From Lobulomyces angularis (lineage: Eukaryota > Chytridiomycota > Chytridiomycetes > Lobulomycetales > Lobulomycetaceae), in assembly GCA_027604685.1 (NCBI GenBank), contig JADHYX010000240.1, positions 6,162 to 28,756 of the forward strand: a stretch of 22,595 bases of DNA, in the 5' to 3' direction. This document shows, one piece after another, positions 9,500-21,027 of this stretch. A program made the position numbers and the translations under genes. Within the stretch, counting starts at the first letter, position 1. Each line of letters opens with the position of its first letter. The notes beneath the pieces are model-generated. The model did no database searches, was not told where the DNA came from, and was given only the letters and a program-made list of their open reading frames with translations.

Positions 9500-9656
9500 A
9501 TATTTATAGTTTGACTATTGAATAATAAAGACTTTATTTTACAGATTCGAGTTAAATCAATAGATTTTTAATTTTCAAAGATTTAAAGATATTATAAAAA
9601 GTTTAAAAATTTTTTTTTTGCAATTTTTTACTACAAATATTATAAAATTTTTCTTC

Positions 9657-9695
9657 ACACTATTTTTAAATAATAAATTATCTTAAAAATAGTGT
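9657..9695. repeat. perfect 13-bp inverted repeat with 13-nt spacer
   Basis: Arm 1 ACACTATTTTTAA at 9657-9669 is the exact reverse complement of arm 2 TTAAAAATAGTGT at 9683-9695. It lies between two divergent genes. It could be a dyad operator for a dimeric factor or a hairpin/cruciform. Both arms include the same non-homopolymer ACACTA end, which argues against a trivial A/T match. Confidence 0.65.
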
Positions 9696-9722
9696 ACAAT
9701 TATTTAACCTGTTTATTAGTAC

Positions 9723-9732
9723 TATATAAATA
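9723..9732 (+). promoter_or_regulatory. TATA-like element upstream of COG4
   Basis: TATATAAATA lies 75-84 nt upstream of the COG4 ATG and just before a probable 5' UTR intron. Such matches are frequent in DNA this AT-rich, so confidence is low. Confidence 0.3.
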
Positions 9733-9739
9733 AAAGTTG

Positions 9740-9800
9740 GTAAAATGAAATTTAAAGGAAAAATAAGAATAAACTCAATTATTAAATTTTTTAATTTTAG
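9740..9800 (+). other. probable 5' UTR intron of COG4
   Basis: The donor GTAAAATG at 9740 and acceptor TTAATTTTAG ending at 9800 enclose 61 nt, the usual intron size here. Only GCAGTG separates the acceptor from the COG4 ATG at 9807. There is no in-frame ATG upstream, so the intron would be untranslated. Confidence 0.4.
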
Positions 9801-9806
9801 GCAGTG

Positions 9807-12598
9807 ATGCTATCTAGTGATCAAAACGTTCCTCCTGCTTCAACTGAAACTACAATAAATAATGAACAGACATCAATGAATTTGTTGTCTGTTAGACTGT
9901 TGACTGACATTGAAACTGTTATGGAACAACTATATCTGTTAAATCAAGTAAAATTATATTTATTTCTATTTGTTAAGAACGTATATTAATACCATTTAAA
10001 GGAAGAGAGATTATTGGATAAAGAATTAGACAAGCAGTTACAAATCCATCCACAACAAATGATGGAAAAAATTGAATTTTCTAGACCAGTTATATCTACT
10101 TTAAGAAAAGAGTCACTGGATTTGCAAAAAGTTATAACTGATACGGATCAACTCGCCGAAAAAATCAGTAAGAAAGTTAGATTACTCGATGTTGAACAAT
10201 CGAGAGTCAAAGATACCCTAAAGTTGTTGGAAGATGTCCAGCTGATTAATGTTAGTATTTTGTATATTTTTAAGTTTTAATTTTTTATATATCCGAATAT
10301 TTTTATATATTTAATTAAAAAAGATGTGCTCACAAGGAGTTATAAAAACAATTCAAGAAAAAGACTACGAAGAAGCAGCAAATTTTATTCACATTTACTT
10401 GAATAACTTTGATTTAAAACAATTAAAGTTAGTATTTGAAACAAAAGATGAAACAGACATCGAGCCCGACCCACTGCAAGTGTTGAGCCAGTCACAGAGA
10501 AGCGTCAAGGATATGATTACAGTTGAGTTTGATAATGCTGTTTCAAACGGAAAGCAAGAGGAAATTTTTAGATATATTAGACTATTTCCTAAAATTGGGG
10601 AACCCTTATTGGGTTTAGACAAGTTGGGTAGTTATTTTACTGGTTTAATTTCTACGCAGTGTCGTGATAATATGAAGACACAACCAAAAGGTTAATATTT
10701 AAATTATTAATTTTCTCAAATTTTATCTTTTCCTTTTTTTTTAATTTTTCAAGATGGACAGACATTTTTTGCAAATTTATTAACAAAATTGTTTGAAAGT
10801 ACCGCTAACATTGTAGATCAACAACAAAATTTTATAACAAAAGAATTTGGTTCAAGTACATGGATATTATTTTTATTACAGAAGTTACATCGTCAAGCAG
10901 AATTGCAAGCCTCTATTATTTTAGACAATTTTATTGAAAAAGCTTCAATACAAAGAAAACTCTATGATATAAAACAAATCAAGCAACAGCAGTCCACTAT
11001 TTTAGCAAGTAGTTTAGGAACAAACAACCCTGATAGTAAAAGTGGCGAGTTAATGGATTTTAGGGAACTGGATCTAGTACTGGATGAAATTGCTTTAATT
11101 TCGCAACGAACAGTTTATTTTAGTAGATTTATAAAATCAAGAGCAAAGGTATCTTAAATAGAAAAATTTTGATAGTACTATTCTAAATATTCTTTTTTTT
11201 TAAGCGAGAGATTGATCAATTGGAAAAACCTAAATTAGAATTTCAAGAGCTTTTGAAGGACTATGATAAAGATGGAGTCAGCAATGTTAACAAACTATCT
11301 CAAAGAGTAGAAGAATTAATGAATGATTATTTGATTATGGAAGAATTTTATATAAAAAAAGGAGTTGAGAAGGTTTCAATTTTTTTTTTTTTTTTCTATA
11401 AAAGTATCTTATATGCAAATTATTCTATTAAGGCAATAAAATTGGATAAATTTGAAGCGGGAAACTTAACGTCTAGTTGCGTAGATGATGTCTTTTTCTT
11501 GTTGAAAAGGTCAACTTTACGTTGCCTGCAAAGTTTTAACATTGAAACTCTAGGTGTTTTTATGACAAACTTGGGAAAAATTTTAGATGTGGATTATCTA
11601 CAGATATTCAAAAAAAAGTTACAAAATTTTAATAACTTGGAGTCTAAAGAGAACAAGTTTGGATGCATGATTTTAATTAACGATATCGATTTGAGCTTGG
11701 ATTACATTTACAAATTAAGTTTGGAAGTACAAAATTTTGTGCTGAAAGGTATAGTTGGAGTTGGAGAATTTGAAAAGGAAAGAATGAAAGCTAGTTTGAC
11801 ATTATTTGAAGAATTTGGAAAAAATTTTCAACAAGTCATTAAGGTAAAATTTTCAATTTTTCTTATTCTTTTTTAATAAAAAATAAAATAAAACTTTTTC
11901 TTTTTTTAAATAAAAATACAAAAAAATCAGACCTGGATAGAAATTTTGTATAATCAAAGCTTAAAAATGAAATGTAGAAATTTATTAACAGATTCATTAA
12001 ACAACATTAAGTATCAAATCAACGAAGATGAATTTAGACAAATAAGTGCGGAAGAATTATTTTTAAAAAAGTTTAAATCAAGTTTTTTAAAACTTCTAAA
12101 AGTTTATAGAGTAAACTTTACAAAAAAAAACTTTAAACTGATAATCAAATATTTATTAGAAAATTTATGCAAGGAGTTGGAAAAAATTATTTTTAGTAAT
12201 TTCAAGTTTAGTAGCTTTGGAGGGTTGAGATTTGATAAGGATGTTAGAGGTTTAATGAAATTCTTTGGAGAGGGAGGAGAAGTATTTGGAGAATTTGAAG
12301 TTGAAGAGGAAGATTACAGTAAGAAAGGAGAAAACTACTTTGAAAGCTACAAAGAAATTTTTTTGAGGTTAAATCAGATTAGCCAAATATTAAACTTGGA
12401 AAAGGTGGATGAGATTTTTGACATATGGGGAGTAGGGGGTGTGATAGTAAAATGGAGGCTAACTAGCAACGAAGTTAAAAAAGTGCTGGCCTTGAGGTAA
12501 GTCCAAATTGAACATGTACAGTTTTAATGTATTTTTTATTTTTTTTTTTTACCAGGCCGGATTTTAGTTTAGATGAAATAAAGAAATTAAAATTATGA
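9807..12598 (+). CDS. COG4: conserved oligomeric Golgi complex subunit 4
   Basis: COG4 is a lobe-A subunit of the COG tethering complex, which captures retrograde vesicles at the Golgi and binds SNAREs and the Sly1-type protein. Nine segments: 9807-9947, 10002-10250, 10324-10690, 10754-11148, 11205-11372, 11433-11843, 11931-12496 and 12556-12598 form eight coding exons giving 779 aa, close to the human length of about 785. The N-terminus shows the family coiled coil (LLTDIETVMEQLYLLNQ, then AEKISKKVRLLDVEQSRV) and KDYEEAANFIHIYL. The middle has LDKFEAGNLTSSCVDDVFFL, matching the family GQLTSS.VDDVF motif. The C-terminus RPDFSLDEIKKLKL matches the conserved R.DF..ED I..L.L end. The ATG at 9807 is preferred over the adjacent GTG. 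Five of its seven coding-intron acceptors are AAG rather than YAG. The complex predicts a working Golgi, consistent with the glycosyltransferase and secreted enzymes nearby. High confidence. Confidence 0.95.
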
Positions 12599-12952
12599 AA
12601 AATAAAAATTAATTTAGAATGAGATATTTTTACACACAATGGTTCAGAAAATATAAAACCGAAATTTTTAAATGATGTGATCATACAAAATTGACAAATT
12701 CTGCAACTTCAGTTGTGATTTTCAAATAGTTTAGATTGCTTAGTTTTTTTTGGCGCAAATTATCAAATAAAGGCAGCCTGATCAAATGACAACTTGATAT
12801 TAATTTGTTTTTGATCATTGTGCCACAGCAAAAGCGCCACCACAAAATCAGATTTATCATAAAAAATAGCCACCCACCTAAAATTTAAAGTTAAAAAAGT
12901 AAAAAAAAAAATAAAAAAATTAGAAAGTTAAAAAATCAAGTAAATTTTCAAT
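12599..12952. other. COG4-fungalysin intergenic region
   Basis: 354 nt hold the COG4 3' end and the fungalysin promoter. The middle (about 12740-12880) is visibly richer in G and C than its flanks. On the minus strand it holds an open stretch of about 45 codons ending at TGA 12765-12763, with WVAIFYDKSDFVVALLLWHN and INIKLSFDQAAFI. This stretch has no evident start and I do not recognise it. It may be a gene relic or chance. Confidence 0.5.
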
Positions 12953-15352
12953 ATGCTTCTGCCGTATCTTGCTGCTTGCTCTGTATTCTGTACGATCGCC
13001 GTTTCGCATACAAACCACCATCAAAACCACCGTCGTAGCTTTGGTCAGAAGTTACCTCACTCGTTCTACCAGTCGGTCAGTCAAAACAACAATGCTTTTT
13101 CCTTTATACACACCTTCTCCACGGACCCTCAACCTTTAACTGTTGAAAAAGCGGTTGATCTTGCTCTCACTTTTTCTGCAGAAAAGTTAAACTTAGGAAG
13201 AGAACAATTTCTTGTTACCTCTAGTCATAAATCGTAAATATACACTGCAAACTTATATTTTAACATAAAAACACTAATAAAATAGTGATCATAACGGTGT
13301 TACTCACGTGTACTTACAGCAAATTATTAACGGCTTGAAAGTTGCTAACAGCTTCGCAAACGTGAATTTAGACCGATCAGGAAATGTTTTATCTTTTGGA
13401 TCAAGTTTCTATCTTGGTTCTGTAAGTAACCTTCTTTTTTTTTAATAAAAAATAATCTTTCTAGGGAATACCTCCTTCTTTTGAAAAAGATATGCCAAAA
13501 AATCCTGATGATACCTTAGTTGATCAGACTGATGATGCTCAGGACTACTCGTTTTTTTCTTTTTTTTCGCGCACAACAAAAGAGGGCGAAAAAAAAAGGT
13601 TAAATCCAAGTGATGCCATTCTATATCTGGCTAAACATCTTCAAATTGAATATGATCAAGATGTAGTTGAAGTTGAACCCGTTTATAACATACTTTCGAC
13701 AAACGGATTAGGTGATTTTTCCAATTTTTTTTGTTATTGATGTTTGCTTCTTTTTGTTTAGTTACACCAAGTCATTCCTTAAAGGTACCATTCGCTTTAA
13801 GTGATGTTCCGTGCACGTTATCCTACATTCAAGTTCACCTTAATGGTAATACTGAATTAAAACTTGTTTGGGATTTGGAAGTTGAAATGGAAGATAGTTG
13901 GTAATATATTTAAAAAAAATTGGTTTTTGTTATTGACTTTGGTAGGTATCATGCGCATGTTGACTCTGATACTGGAGATGTACACTCCTTAGTAGACTGG
14001 GTGTCTGACGCAACCTATAATGTTTTTCCATTAGGTGTCAATGATCCAATTGACGGTGATAGAAAAGTAGCTAAAAATCCAGAGAATGAAGCAGCCTCTC
14101 CTACTGGGTGGCATACACAACGTGGAAAAAATTTCTCAGACACCAGAGGAAATAATGTATTTGCTCAGGAAAATTTGGAAGGTGGTGGAAATTGGAAGGA
14201 CAATTATCGACCTAATGGAAAAAAAGATTTGGTTTTTGATTTTCCTTATGATAAAAACAAGGATCCCAGCACTTACGTCGACCTGGCTGTAACGAATCTG
14301 TTTTACTGGAATAACATTATTCATGATCTGTTTTATGTCTACGGTTTTGATGAAAAAGCTGGAAACTTTCAGGAACATAACTTCGGCAAAGGTGGTAAAG
14401 AAAATGATGGAGTAATTGCCAACGCTCAAGATGGAAGTGGAACTAACAGTAAATAAAAAAAAAAAAAGAAAATTGATTTTTAACATAAACCAAAAATAGA
14501 TGCAAACTTTGCAACTCCTCCTGATGGACAACGCGGAAGAATGAGAATGTACGTCTGGGATGTTGTAAAACCAAGTAGAGATGGAGATCTTGAAGGAGGC
14601 ATCATTGTCCACGAATACGCACATGGAATATCCACTAGATTAACTGGTGGACCAGCCAACAGTGGTTGCTTAGGTTGGGGAGAATCCGGCGGAATGGGTG
14701 AAGGTTGGGGAGATTTCTTTGCTACCATTTTTAGACATACTCCTAAAACCAAAAGAAGTGATGTGTTTGCCATGGGAAAATATGCAAATGGCGGTAAAGG
14801 CATTAGAAAATACAGTTACAGTGAGAGCATGGATATAAATCCTAGTACCTACCAATACATTACTAAACCAGCGTATTGGGGTGTTCATGCAAAAGGTGAA
14901 GTGTGGGCTGCTATTCTATTAGAAGCTTACTGGGAAGTGGTGGAAGCCGTTGGATTCGAAGCTGATTGGTTTAATGCATTTGGTAATAAAAAGAACAGAG
15001 GAAAAAAGACTTACTACGATATCTTTAACATGGAACATGTGGAAAAAAAGAAACCATCTAGTGAAAAATTAAAAGGAAATACTCTAATGATGCAATTAGT
15101 GGTGGATGGGTTAAAATTACAACCTTGCTACCCTAGTTTTGTTGATGCTAGAGATGCAATCATCGAAGCTGACGAAGTCGGTTTTGGTGGTGAGCATGTT
15201 TGTTTACTTTGGAAAGGGTAAATGGAACAACGAAAAATTTTTAAATTTTTATTTTTTTTAGTTTTGCTAAGAGAGGCTTAGGCTACGGAGCAAGAGCAGG
15301 TGGAAGACAATCTTTTGAAATTCCTGGAAAATGCAGATCAGCTGATCTTTAA
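12953..15352 (+). CDS. secreted fungalysin-type zinc metallopeptidase (M36)
   Basis: Extracellular zinc endopeptidase of family M36, made as a preproenzyme. Seven exons, 12953-13233, 13286-13421, 13465-13711, 13762-13900, 13946-14448, 14500-15217 and 15262-15352, give 704 aa. A hydrophobic signal (MLLPYLAACSVFCTIAV) is followed by the propeptide (FGQKLPHSFY; the FTP-type part with DHNGVTHVYLQQIINGLKVA). Catalytic landmarks: HEYAHG at 473-478 (zinc ligands His473 and His477, catalytic Glu474) and the third-ligand region GGMGEGWGDF (Glu503). The end VCLLWKGFAKRGLGYGARAG is the standard M36 C-terminus. It is somewhat longer than typical fungalysins (about 630 aa). Each splice junction keeps the frame and all key residues are intact, so it should be active. 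All six acceptors are TAG, unlike the neighbouring COG4. M36 enzymes are known in saprotrophic, dermatophyte and amphibian-associated fungi. A role in feeding on external protein is inferred. Confidence 0.93.
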
Positions 15353-15775
15353 AAAAAAAAAAAAAACTTAAATACTCTTTGTACCTAATGTATCTAATGT
15401 ATCTTCTTAACATTTTTTATTATTTTTATTTTTTTACGTAAATAGCTTTTAATATTTCCTCTTGCTAATATTTTTTTTTTTTTACTTCATTTCTTGTTCT
15501 AGCGTTAGGAAAAAATAAATTTAAATTAAAATTAATAAAAATTGTAAATAAAAAGTATTTTTTTTTTTTTTTTTTTTTTAAGGTCTATGTATTATATTAT
15601 TAAAAAAGAATATTACATTAATAAAGTTAAAGAACTAAAGAGAATATATAAAATCAGGGAAGTATTAAAGTTCAAAAGCTATACAAAGATAATAGAAATG
15701 AAGAAGAAAAATTTTAGTAAAGAAAAAAAATTGGTATGATAAATTTAATGTGGAAAAAAATTTTTTTTGCGTTAT
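15353..15775. other. convergent 3' intergenic region
   Basis: 423 nt lie between the stops of fungalysin (+) and the Bem3-like gene (-). The stretch is AT-rich with several long A or T runs, including a T run of over 20 nt around 15558-15579, and AATAAA-like signals on both strands. No exon, RNA gene or element recognised. Confidence 0.5.
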
Positions 15776-18700
15776 TTAATCATCTATGACCAAGAGTTCA
15801 TTGTCTTTGACACTGGAATCAGGACTTCCCGAGACTTGAAAGTTAGGAAATTGAAATTCTTCATTTTTTTGTAAGATATTTGCATGGTCAACGATAGTTT
15901 CATTTTCAAATTCCTTATCCTCCATGGTATCTTGTCTTAAATAAAACTCTTGCTGTTGTTGTTGCTGTTTTTGTGGTTTTTGATGATTTTGTTGTGTGCT
16001 AGACTGTCGAAGGATTTGTTGCTGAATTTTGGATGATCGTGGTCGCTTAACGTTTTCTTCGTTAGTTCCTTCAGGGCGAAATGGTTCATGCGGTCTTAAT
16101 AGAACCGTTGAATCTCGTTCTTCTACTACTTTTTCAACGTTACTAAAAAAAAATTTTTGTTAAATATATATAAAATTTTTTTATATCGAATATCTTACTT
16201 TTCATAATTCTCAGTGTTAATGATATTAACAACATCGCTTTCGTAAATCATGCTGTGTGAAGCATCGACTTTTTTTCTACCACCAGGTTTTGGTGGTCGT
16301 TTTCTAACCAACACCTCCTCGTCCTCGTTATTTTCTTCGTTGTTGCTTTCTAAATTATTTTTATTGTTTTCCTCGACATAACTATTGGTTTCAAGCGGCA
16401 AAATACTAAACTGTTGCCGCTCAATTTCGCTTTCATTTAATCCATCCCATGAAAAGATAATGTCATACTCAGCCATCATGAGAGTGAATATTCCAGCGGG
16501 AACACTCAAGGTGGGTGCGAAAACTATGCCAACATTTTTTACTGTCATTTTGTTGATTGCACTGTTTTGCACTACTTTTATCAAATGCCCCACCAGTGAT
16601 CGGATTAGGGTATAGTTTGATCTAGGAAGTTGTGAACATAACTTTTTTAAAGCTTTTATCTTCTCGTTTCTATCACCAATTTCTGTAAAAGATAAAAAAT
16701 AATTTTTAATATTAAAAAAAAATAATTTTTCTACCTAGTAATTGTACGAAGTCTTTTTGCTTTTCGCTAGTTAAAACTGGAGAGGCCAACTCTCTAAACC
16801 AAAGCTTTAACAACCCTGCAATAGCATGCACGTCATAAAATTCTCCGTTGTTTACTAGATCTACATCTCCCTCGTTGTTAAATCTTTCCTTCAATTTTTG
16901 AATCTCAACTGAACTACCTGACAATCTAAAAATTCCTTCCTCCTTTATAGCTAAGAAATAAAAAAAGTGGTTAATTAATTTTATTCAATTAGGTACATTT
17001 AAAAAATTATTTGTTTTTACCATCCTTCGCATCTAAATATTCAATACATCTATAGACAATTGAGGGCAGTTCAAAATTTTCAGTAATTTTTGAAATTTGT
17101 AAACATTTTTCTAGACTAACTCCAAATACTAATCTTGCTGGCTCTGTTGTATCGCTGGTGACTAAAAAAAAAAATTGAAAAAATTATTAAATAAAAGTAA
17201 AAAAATATTTTTTAAAGATACCTTTTTCATTCTTTTTCTTTCCGCTAAAAAAGTTTGTCATTCTCTTGTTTATCTTCTTTTCGTTTCCATCTTTCCTTTT
17301 TCCATCTTTGTTTTTATTTAAACTCAAACTAGAGCCTTGTTGATATTGACTTAAATTTGTAGTTGGAAGTGAACCGTTGTCAAAAATGGAGCTGATTGGA
17401 AGAGTTGCCTGTTTCATAATTCTTTCATTTTCGTCTACTTTGCCTATTTGGTTGTCTTTAACATTGCTAGGCGTTGACAAGAAGTGTCTAGTTGGACTGT
17501 TTGGTCTCAGATTCAGTGGTTGGGTTGGTGAAATTGGTGGAGTAGCAGGTGGTACGGCTGTAGCTTGCTCTGGGTTTTCATTAGCTTCTGGTGGCTCAGG
17601 GCTCACTAACCCGTTAGAAACTACAGTTTTTTCATTATTCTTTTCAAGAGGTATGGTATCAATGGCAGCTGGTCTCACTAGATTGATATTTTCTTGTATG
17701 GAGCTAATCCATTCCTCACAATCGTCCTCATTTACACAGTGTAGAACGTATTTACAATTTACTTTTGCGTCCTGCAGAGGTGGGTTTGCTTTAAATTTAA
17801 ATGTATCCTTTTTGTACTCGGTTATGCATATTGAAAATTTAAGTTCTGGGTCAGATTCATGCCCAATTTTTTTTTCTACCGTGCAATATTTAAGTTTTAT
17901 TGTCCCTGTTGTTTGTGTTGTGGTATCATTCTACAGTAAAAAAAAAAAAAAAAAATTTTTAAATATTTTTGTAATTTAAAATTTTAAATTTTTTTTTTTT
18001 ACCGTTTCATAACAATCCATTAAACCGCTTCGTAAAACAAAATATTTTTTTTTCCATGTATATCCTCCAAATCCCTTTCCTTTTTTGGTGAGGTATCCTT
18101 CCTTCTACAATGCATAAAAAAAAATCAATTATGCATAAAAAAATATATATATCAAATTTATTTTACAAATAAGTTAATTTCTTTCTGAGCTGGATTAGAA
18201 GATTCTTTAGTATCCATTTCATCGTTACTTTTTGTATATTTCTTTTCATCATCCTGTAAAACTTTACTTTTTTCCTCTACTATATCAGTTTTAAAAAAAT
18301 TTAGTACATCACTGTCTGTGGATAAAACTTTTATCAACTTTTGTAAATAGTTATCAAGACTTTGTTTTCCATGTATTAGTTTTTGCTCCGATAAGTTTCC
18401 TTGGAAAAGTGACTTTTCTGGGACCCTTCTTAGCTGTGATAATATTTCCTGTGGATGTGATGAATGTATCTAATTTTAAAAAAAAATATATATCTTTATT
18501 ATCATTACTATATATTTTTTTTTTTTTACCTTAATATCAAAAACAAATAAATCAGAGTAAAGTTTTTCACATCTCCAATATTCAGTTTTTTGCGCATCAT
18601 TTGCTGAAATTTTGAAAGTGAGGAGATGTTGTTCTTTGCCTCCAGATTTTTTAACTTTCGATTGATCCAAAAACGTGATATTTATATTTTCAAAGTTTTC

Positions 18701-19711
18701 CACAGACTCTGGGTTTAACTTCAATAGTGTATTAGAACTACTACTTTTCGTCAATTCTATTGTAGTTTCTGGGTCGTTTTTAGTCAATGTTTCTTCATTT
18801 TCGTCTGAAGTAGTATCCATCACACCTTTTGAGTTATCACTTGATAATTCAGGTGGTTGTTGTTCCACATTATTGGATTCAGAAAAGCTATTTTCTCTAG
18901 CATTTCTTTGAGACTGCGTTAACTCGTCGTTTATAAACCGTGGTCTCTTTAAATTTGAGGAAAGTCTTCTTGTGTCAGTTGGTGGGTTTTGACATTCACT
19001 CTCTCTAGTCGCTGAATCTCTCGCTGCTATCGCGTCGAACTCAGTTTTGGTTAGTTTGTTAAATGAGTTTTGGGTATCCAGTTTTGGTAAAAATCCACCA
19101 TAATTGTAATCTGCTGATAAGGATGGTGATGAATTGATGTTTTTATTATCATTTATAATTCCCTGAAAAAAAGAATTAGTATTTATTAAAAAAAATTTAA
19201 AATTTATAATTAAAAAGAGATTGATTTTTTACAGAATTTCCTCCTGAGTAACTCTGAGTGCCAAGATAATTGGGCTGATTTGCTGAAGGCACAGCAGGTA
19301 GCGCTGTGCTTGTTGGAGTTTTTTGTAGTGAGTTGTTTGAAGATGAACCTTTTGCCGGTGCTATAATTGGCAATTGTTGATCTATTTTATATCTTTCTTG
19401 TGTTGATGGAGGATGTCCTGATTTTTGTCGCTCTCTTCCATTGATTGATTTTCTTCCGTTCATCTCTGTAAAAACAAAAAGGCGAATTTATTATTTATTT
19501 AATAAAATTAATTTTAATTTAAAAAAAAAAAAAAACCTTTATTAAATTCCTGCAATTGAGCTATTTGAAGTTTCTGTTTTTCAATAATTTTCCACAGCTG
19601 TTCATTTTGTTGCCGTAGAGTGTTTCTTTCCAGTATAACATTACTCAGTAATAAATCCACATTTTGTTGAGTCTGCATCGTCCCGCTAACGGGTTCGTAT
19701 ACATTATTCAT
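15776..19711 (-). CDS. Bem3-like RhoGAP (PX-PH-RhoGAP)
   Basis: GTPase-activating protein for Cdc42/Rho GTPases in cell polarity, recruited to membranes by its lipid-binding PX and PH domains. Ten exons: 19711-19537, 19465-19233, 19162-18530, 18469-18167, 18104-18003, 17930-17222, 17161-17021, 16950-16735, 16682-16199 and 16142-15776, giving 1120 aa (yeast Bem3 is about 1128). Order: N-terminal coiled coil (about 16-60, LRQQNEQLWKIIEKQKLQIA); Ser/Pro-rich spacer; PX about 294-410 (TEYWRCEKLYSDLFVFDIK, KQSLDNYLQKLIKVL); PH about 449-565 (KEGYLTKKGKGFGGYTWKKK, YFVLRSG, ending in EEWISSIQ); Pro-rich linker; RhoGAP about 728-900. The arginine finger is Arg774 in GIFRLSGSS, supported by KLWFRELASPVL and NKMTVKNVGIVFAPTL. 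The last 200 residues are low-complexity with a basic RKRPPKPGGRKK patch and a glutamine run. All catalytic landmarks are present. High confidence in architecture; orthology to Bem3 inferred from domain order and length. Confidence 0.93.
15955..15975 (-). repeat. glutamine-codon (CAA/CAG) run in the RhoGAP C-terminus
   Basis: A run of mixed CAA and CAG codons encodes six glutamines flanked by further QKPQK and QQ pairs. It lies in the disordered tail after the GAP domain, a typical site of length variation. Confidence 0.6.
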
Positions 19712-20119
19712 TTTTTTTTTCTTTCAAAATTTAACCTTTTTTTTTTTTCTTTTTTAAAAAATAATCATAACAACATTCTTGATTTCTGGAAGATATATAA
19801 AATTCTATAATATCCTTAGTAAGTTTTTTTTTTTTTTTTTAATTCTGGAAAAGAGAATATTTTTTAGATAATTAAAAAACAAAAAAAAAAAAATTACTAT
19901 GAAAAAAACTTGTAATTGATTGGTTACTCTTCTTTTATCAAATTATAAAAATTTAAATTTTTTGAATAATTACTGTGATGTATATTAACCTTAAATTTAT
20001 ATTATTATTTTTTTTTTTCTACTATTGAATGTATGAAAGAAAATTTTGTTGTAATAAAAGAATAAAAAAAATAAAAAAAATTATTTTATTTAAATTAAAA
20101 TTTTTTATTTTTAATTGTT
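19712..20119. other. intergenic region upstream of the Bem3-like gene
   Basis: 408 nt hold the Bem3-like promoter and the 3' end of the acidic-protein gene. The stretch consists of alternating T and A runs. The only motif noted is TGATTGGTT at 19917-19925. No exon seen. Confidence 0.5.
19917..19925 (-). promoter_or_regulatory. possible CCAAT box upstream of the Bem3-like gene
   Basis: On the minus strand it reads AACCAATCA, 206-214 nt upstream of the ATG. It is identical to the nonamer near the receptor start. Weak evidence because the motif is short. Confidence 0.3.
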
Positions 20120-21027
20120 TTAAAACTTTTCTATTTCATCATACAATTTCAACTTTTGTTTTTTGACCAGTAAAACTTTTTCTAATAAATTTTCAAATTT
20201 TTCTTCCAGTTCCAATACACAGCCTAAATTACTTTGAATCAAGTACAGCAGCTCCAACGGAATATCATCATCAATATCTTCCATCATTTCCGTATTATTT
20301 TCATTCTTCACTTCACCATCCCCCATTTCCTTCGACTTTTCTTCATCTCCCTCCTCGTCAGAATCGTCAGATTCTACACCTTCAAAAAATATCTCTATTA
20401 GAGTCTCAAAGTTTTTTTTCAAATTTTGTAAACTTTTTAAATTTGATTTGAAATTTAGATTGAAGTTATTGAGTATTAGATTATTTTGTAAAATTTTTTT
20501 TATAAATTTGTTTTTTTTTAATTGTTTTGGATCTTCAATGATACCCCATGCCTCTAAAAATTAAATTTTATCATTAAGAATATTGCAATCCATTAAAAAA
20601 AATAAAAAGAAAACCTTCAAAATTTATATCTTTATAAGGATCTTCATTACTAGGACTCCTGTTTACTATAACTTTATTTTTACCGATTCTCTCTATCTAA
20701 AAAAATGAAAATTTTAATCTTTTTAAAATTTTTTTATTATAAAATAAATAAAACAAAAATTACCTTTAGGTGATCATCTATAGAAGATTGAACTATTAAA
20801 CTATTACTTTTTCCTTTAACATTGCTTAATTGTCTCACAGAAGTTTTCAATTTGTTTCCTCTATTGTATGGTCTGTAAGATGCACTTCCAGCATCCTTAA
20901 AGAAATAAAAAAAAATTTGAGTTAAAATTATTCTATAAAAGTTATTTTATTTATTTTGTACTTGACTTGAAAACTTTGGATTTAGTTTGACACTATCAAT
21001 TGATGCCTTTGATAAATTTTCCTGCAT
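20120..21027 (-). CDS. acidic protein of unknown function, 237 aa
   Basis: I do not recognise this protein. Four exons, 21027-20962, 20895-20764, 20696-20615 and 20553-20120, with consistent phases and canonical GT..AG ends, give 237 aa from the ATG at 21027. The N-terminal 80 residues are basic and polar, probably disordered (SYRPYNRGNKLKTSVRQLSN). A moderately conserved-looking stretch follows (KVIVNRSPSNEDPYKDINF, then EAWGIIEDP). Next come a Lys/Asn/Leu-rich helical segment (FIKKILQNNLILNNFNLNFK), an acidic block (ESDDSDEEGDEEKSKE and EMMEDIDDD), and a C-terminal predicted coiled coil (LELEEKFENLLEKVLLVKKQ) running to the end. No signal peptide or membrane helix. Basic plus acidic tracts with a terminal coiled coil suit a nuclear or cytoskeletal complex subunit, but that is a guess. 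The gene is real on splice-phase and reading-frame evidence. Confidence 0.7.

Larger units (their letters stand above)
9500..9806. promoter_or_regulatory. divergent promoter, DUF1279 gene / COG4
   Basis: 307 nt separate the two divergent start codons, so the stretch must serve both genes. It holds a perfect 13-bp inverted repeat (9657-9695), a TATA-like TATATAAATA at 9723-9732, and a probable 5' UTR intron just before the COG4 ATG. No coding sequence seen. Confidence 0.6.
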
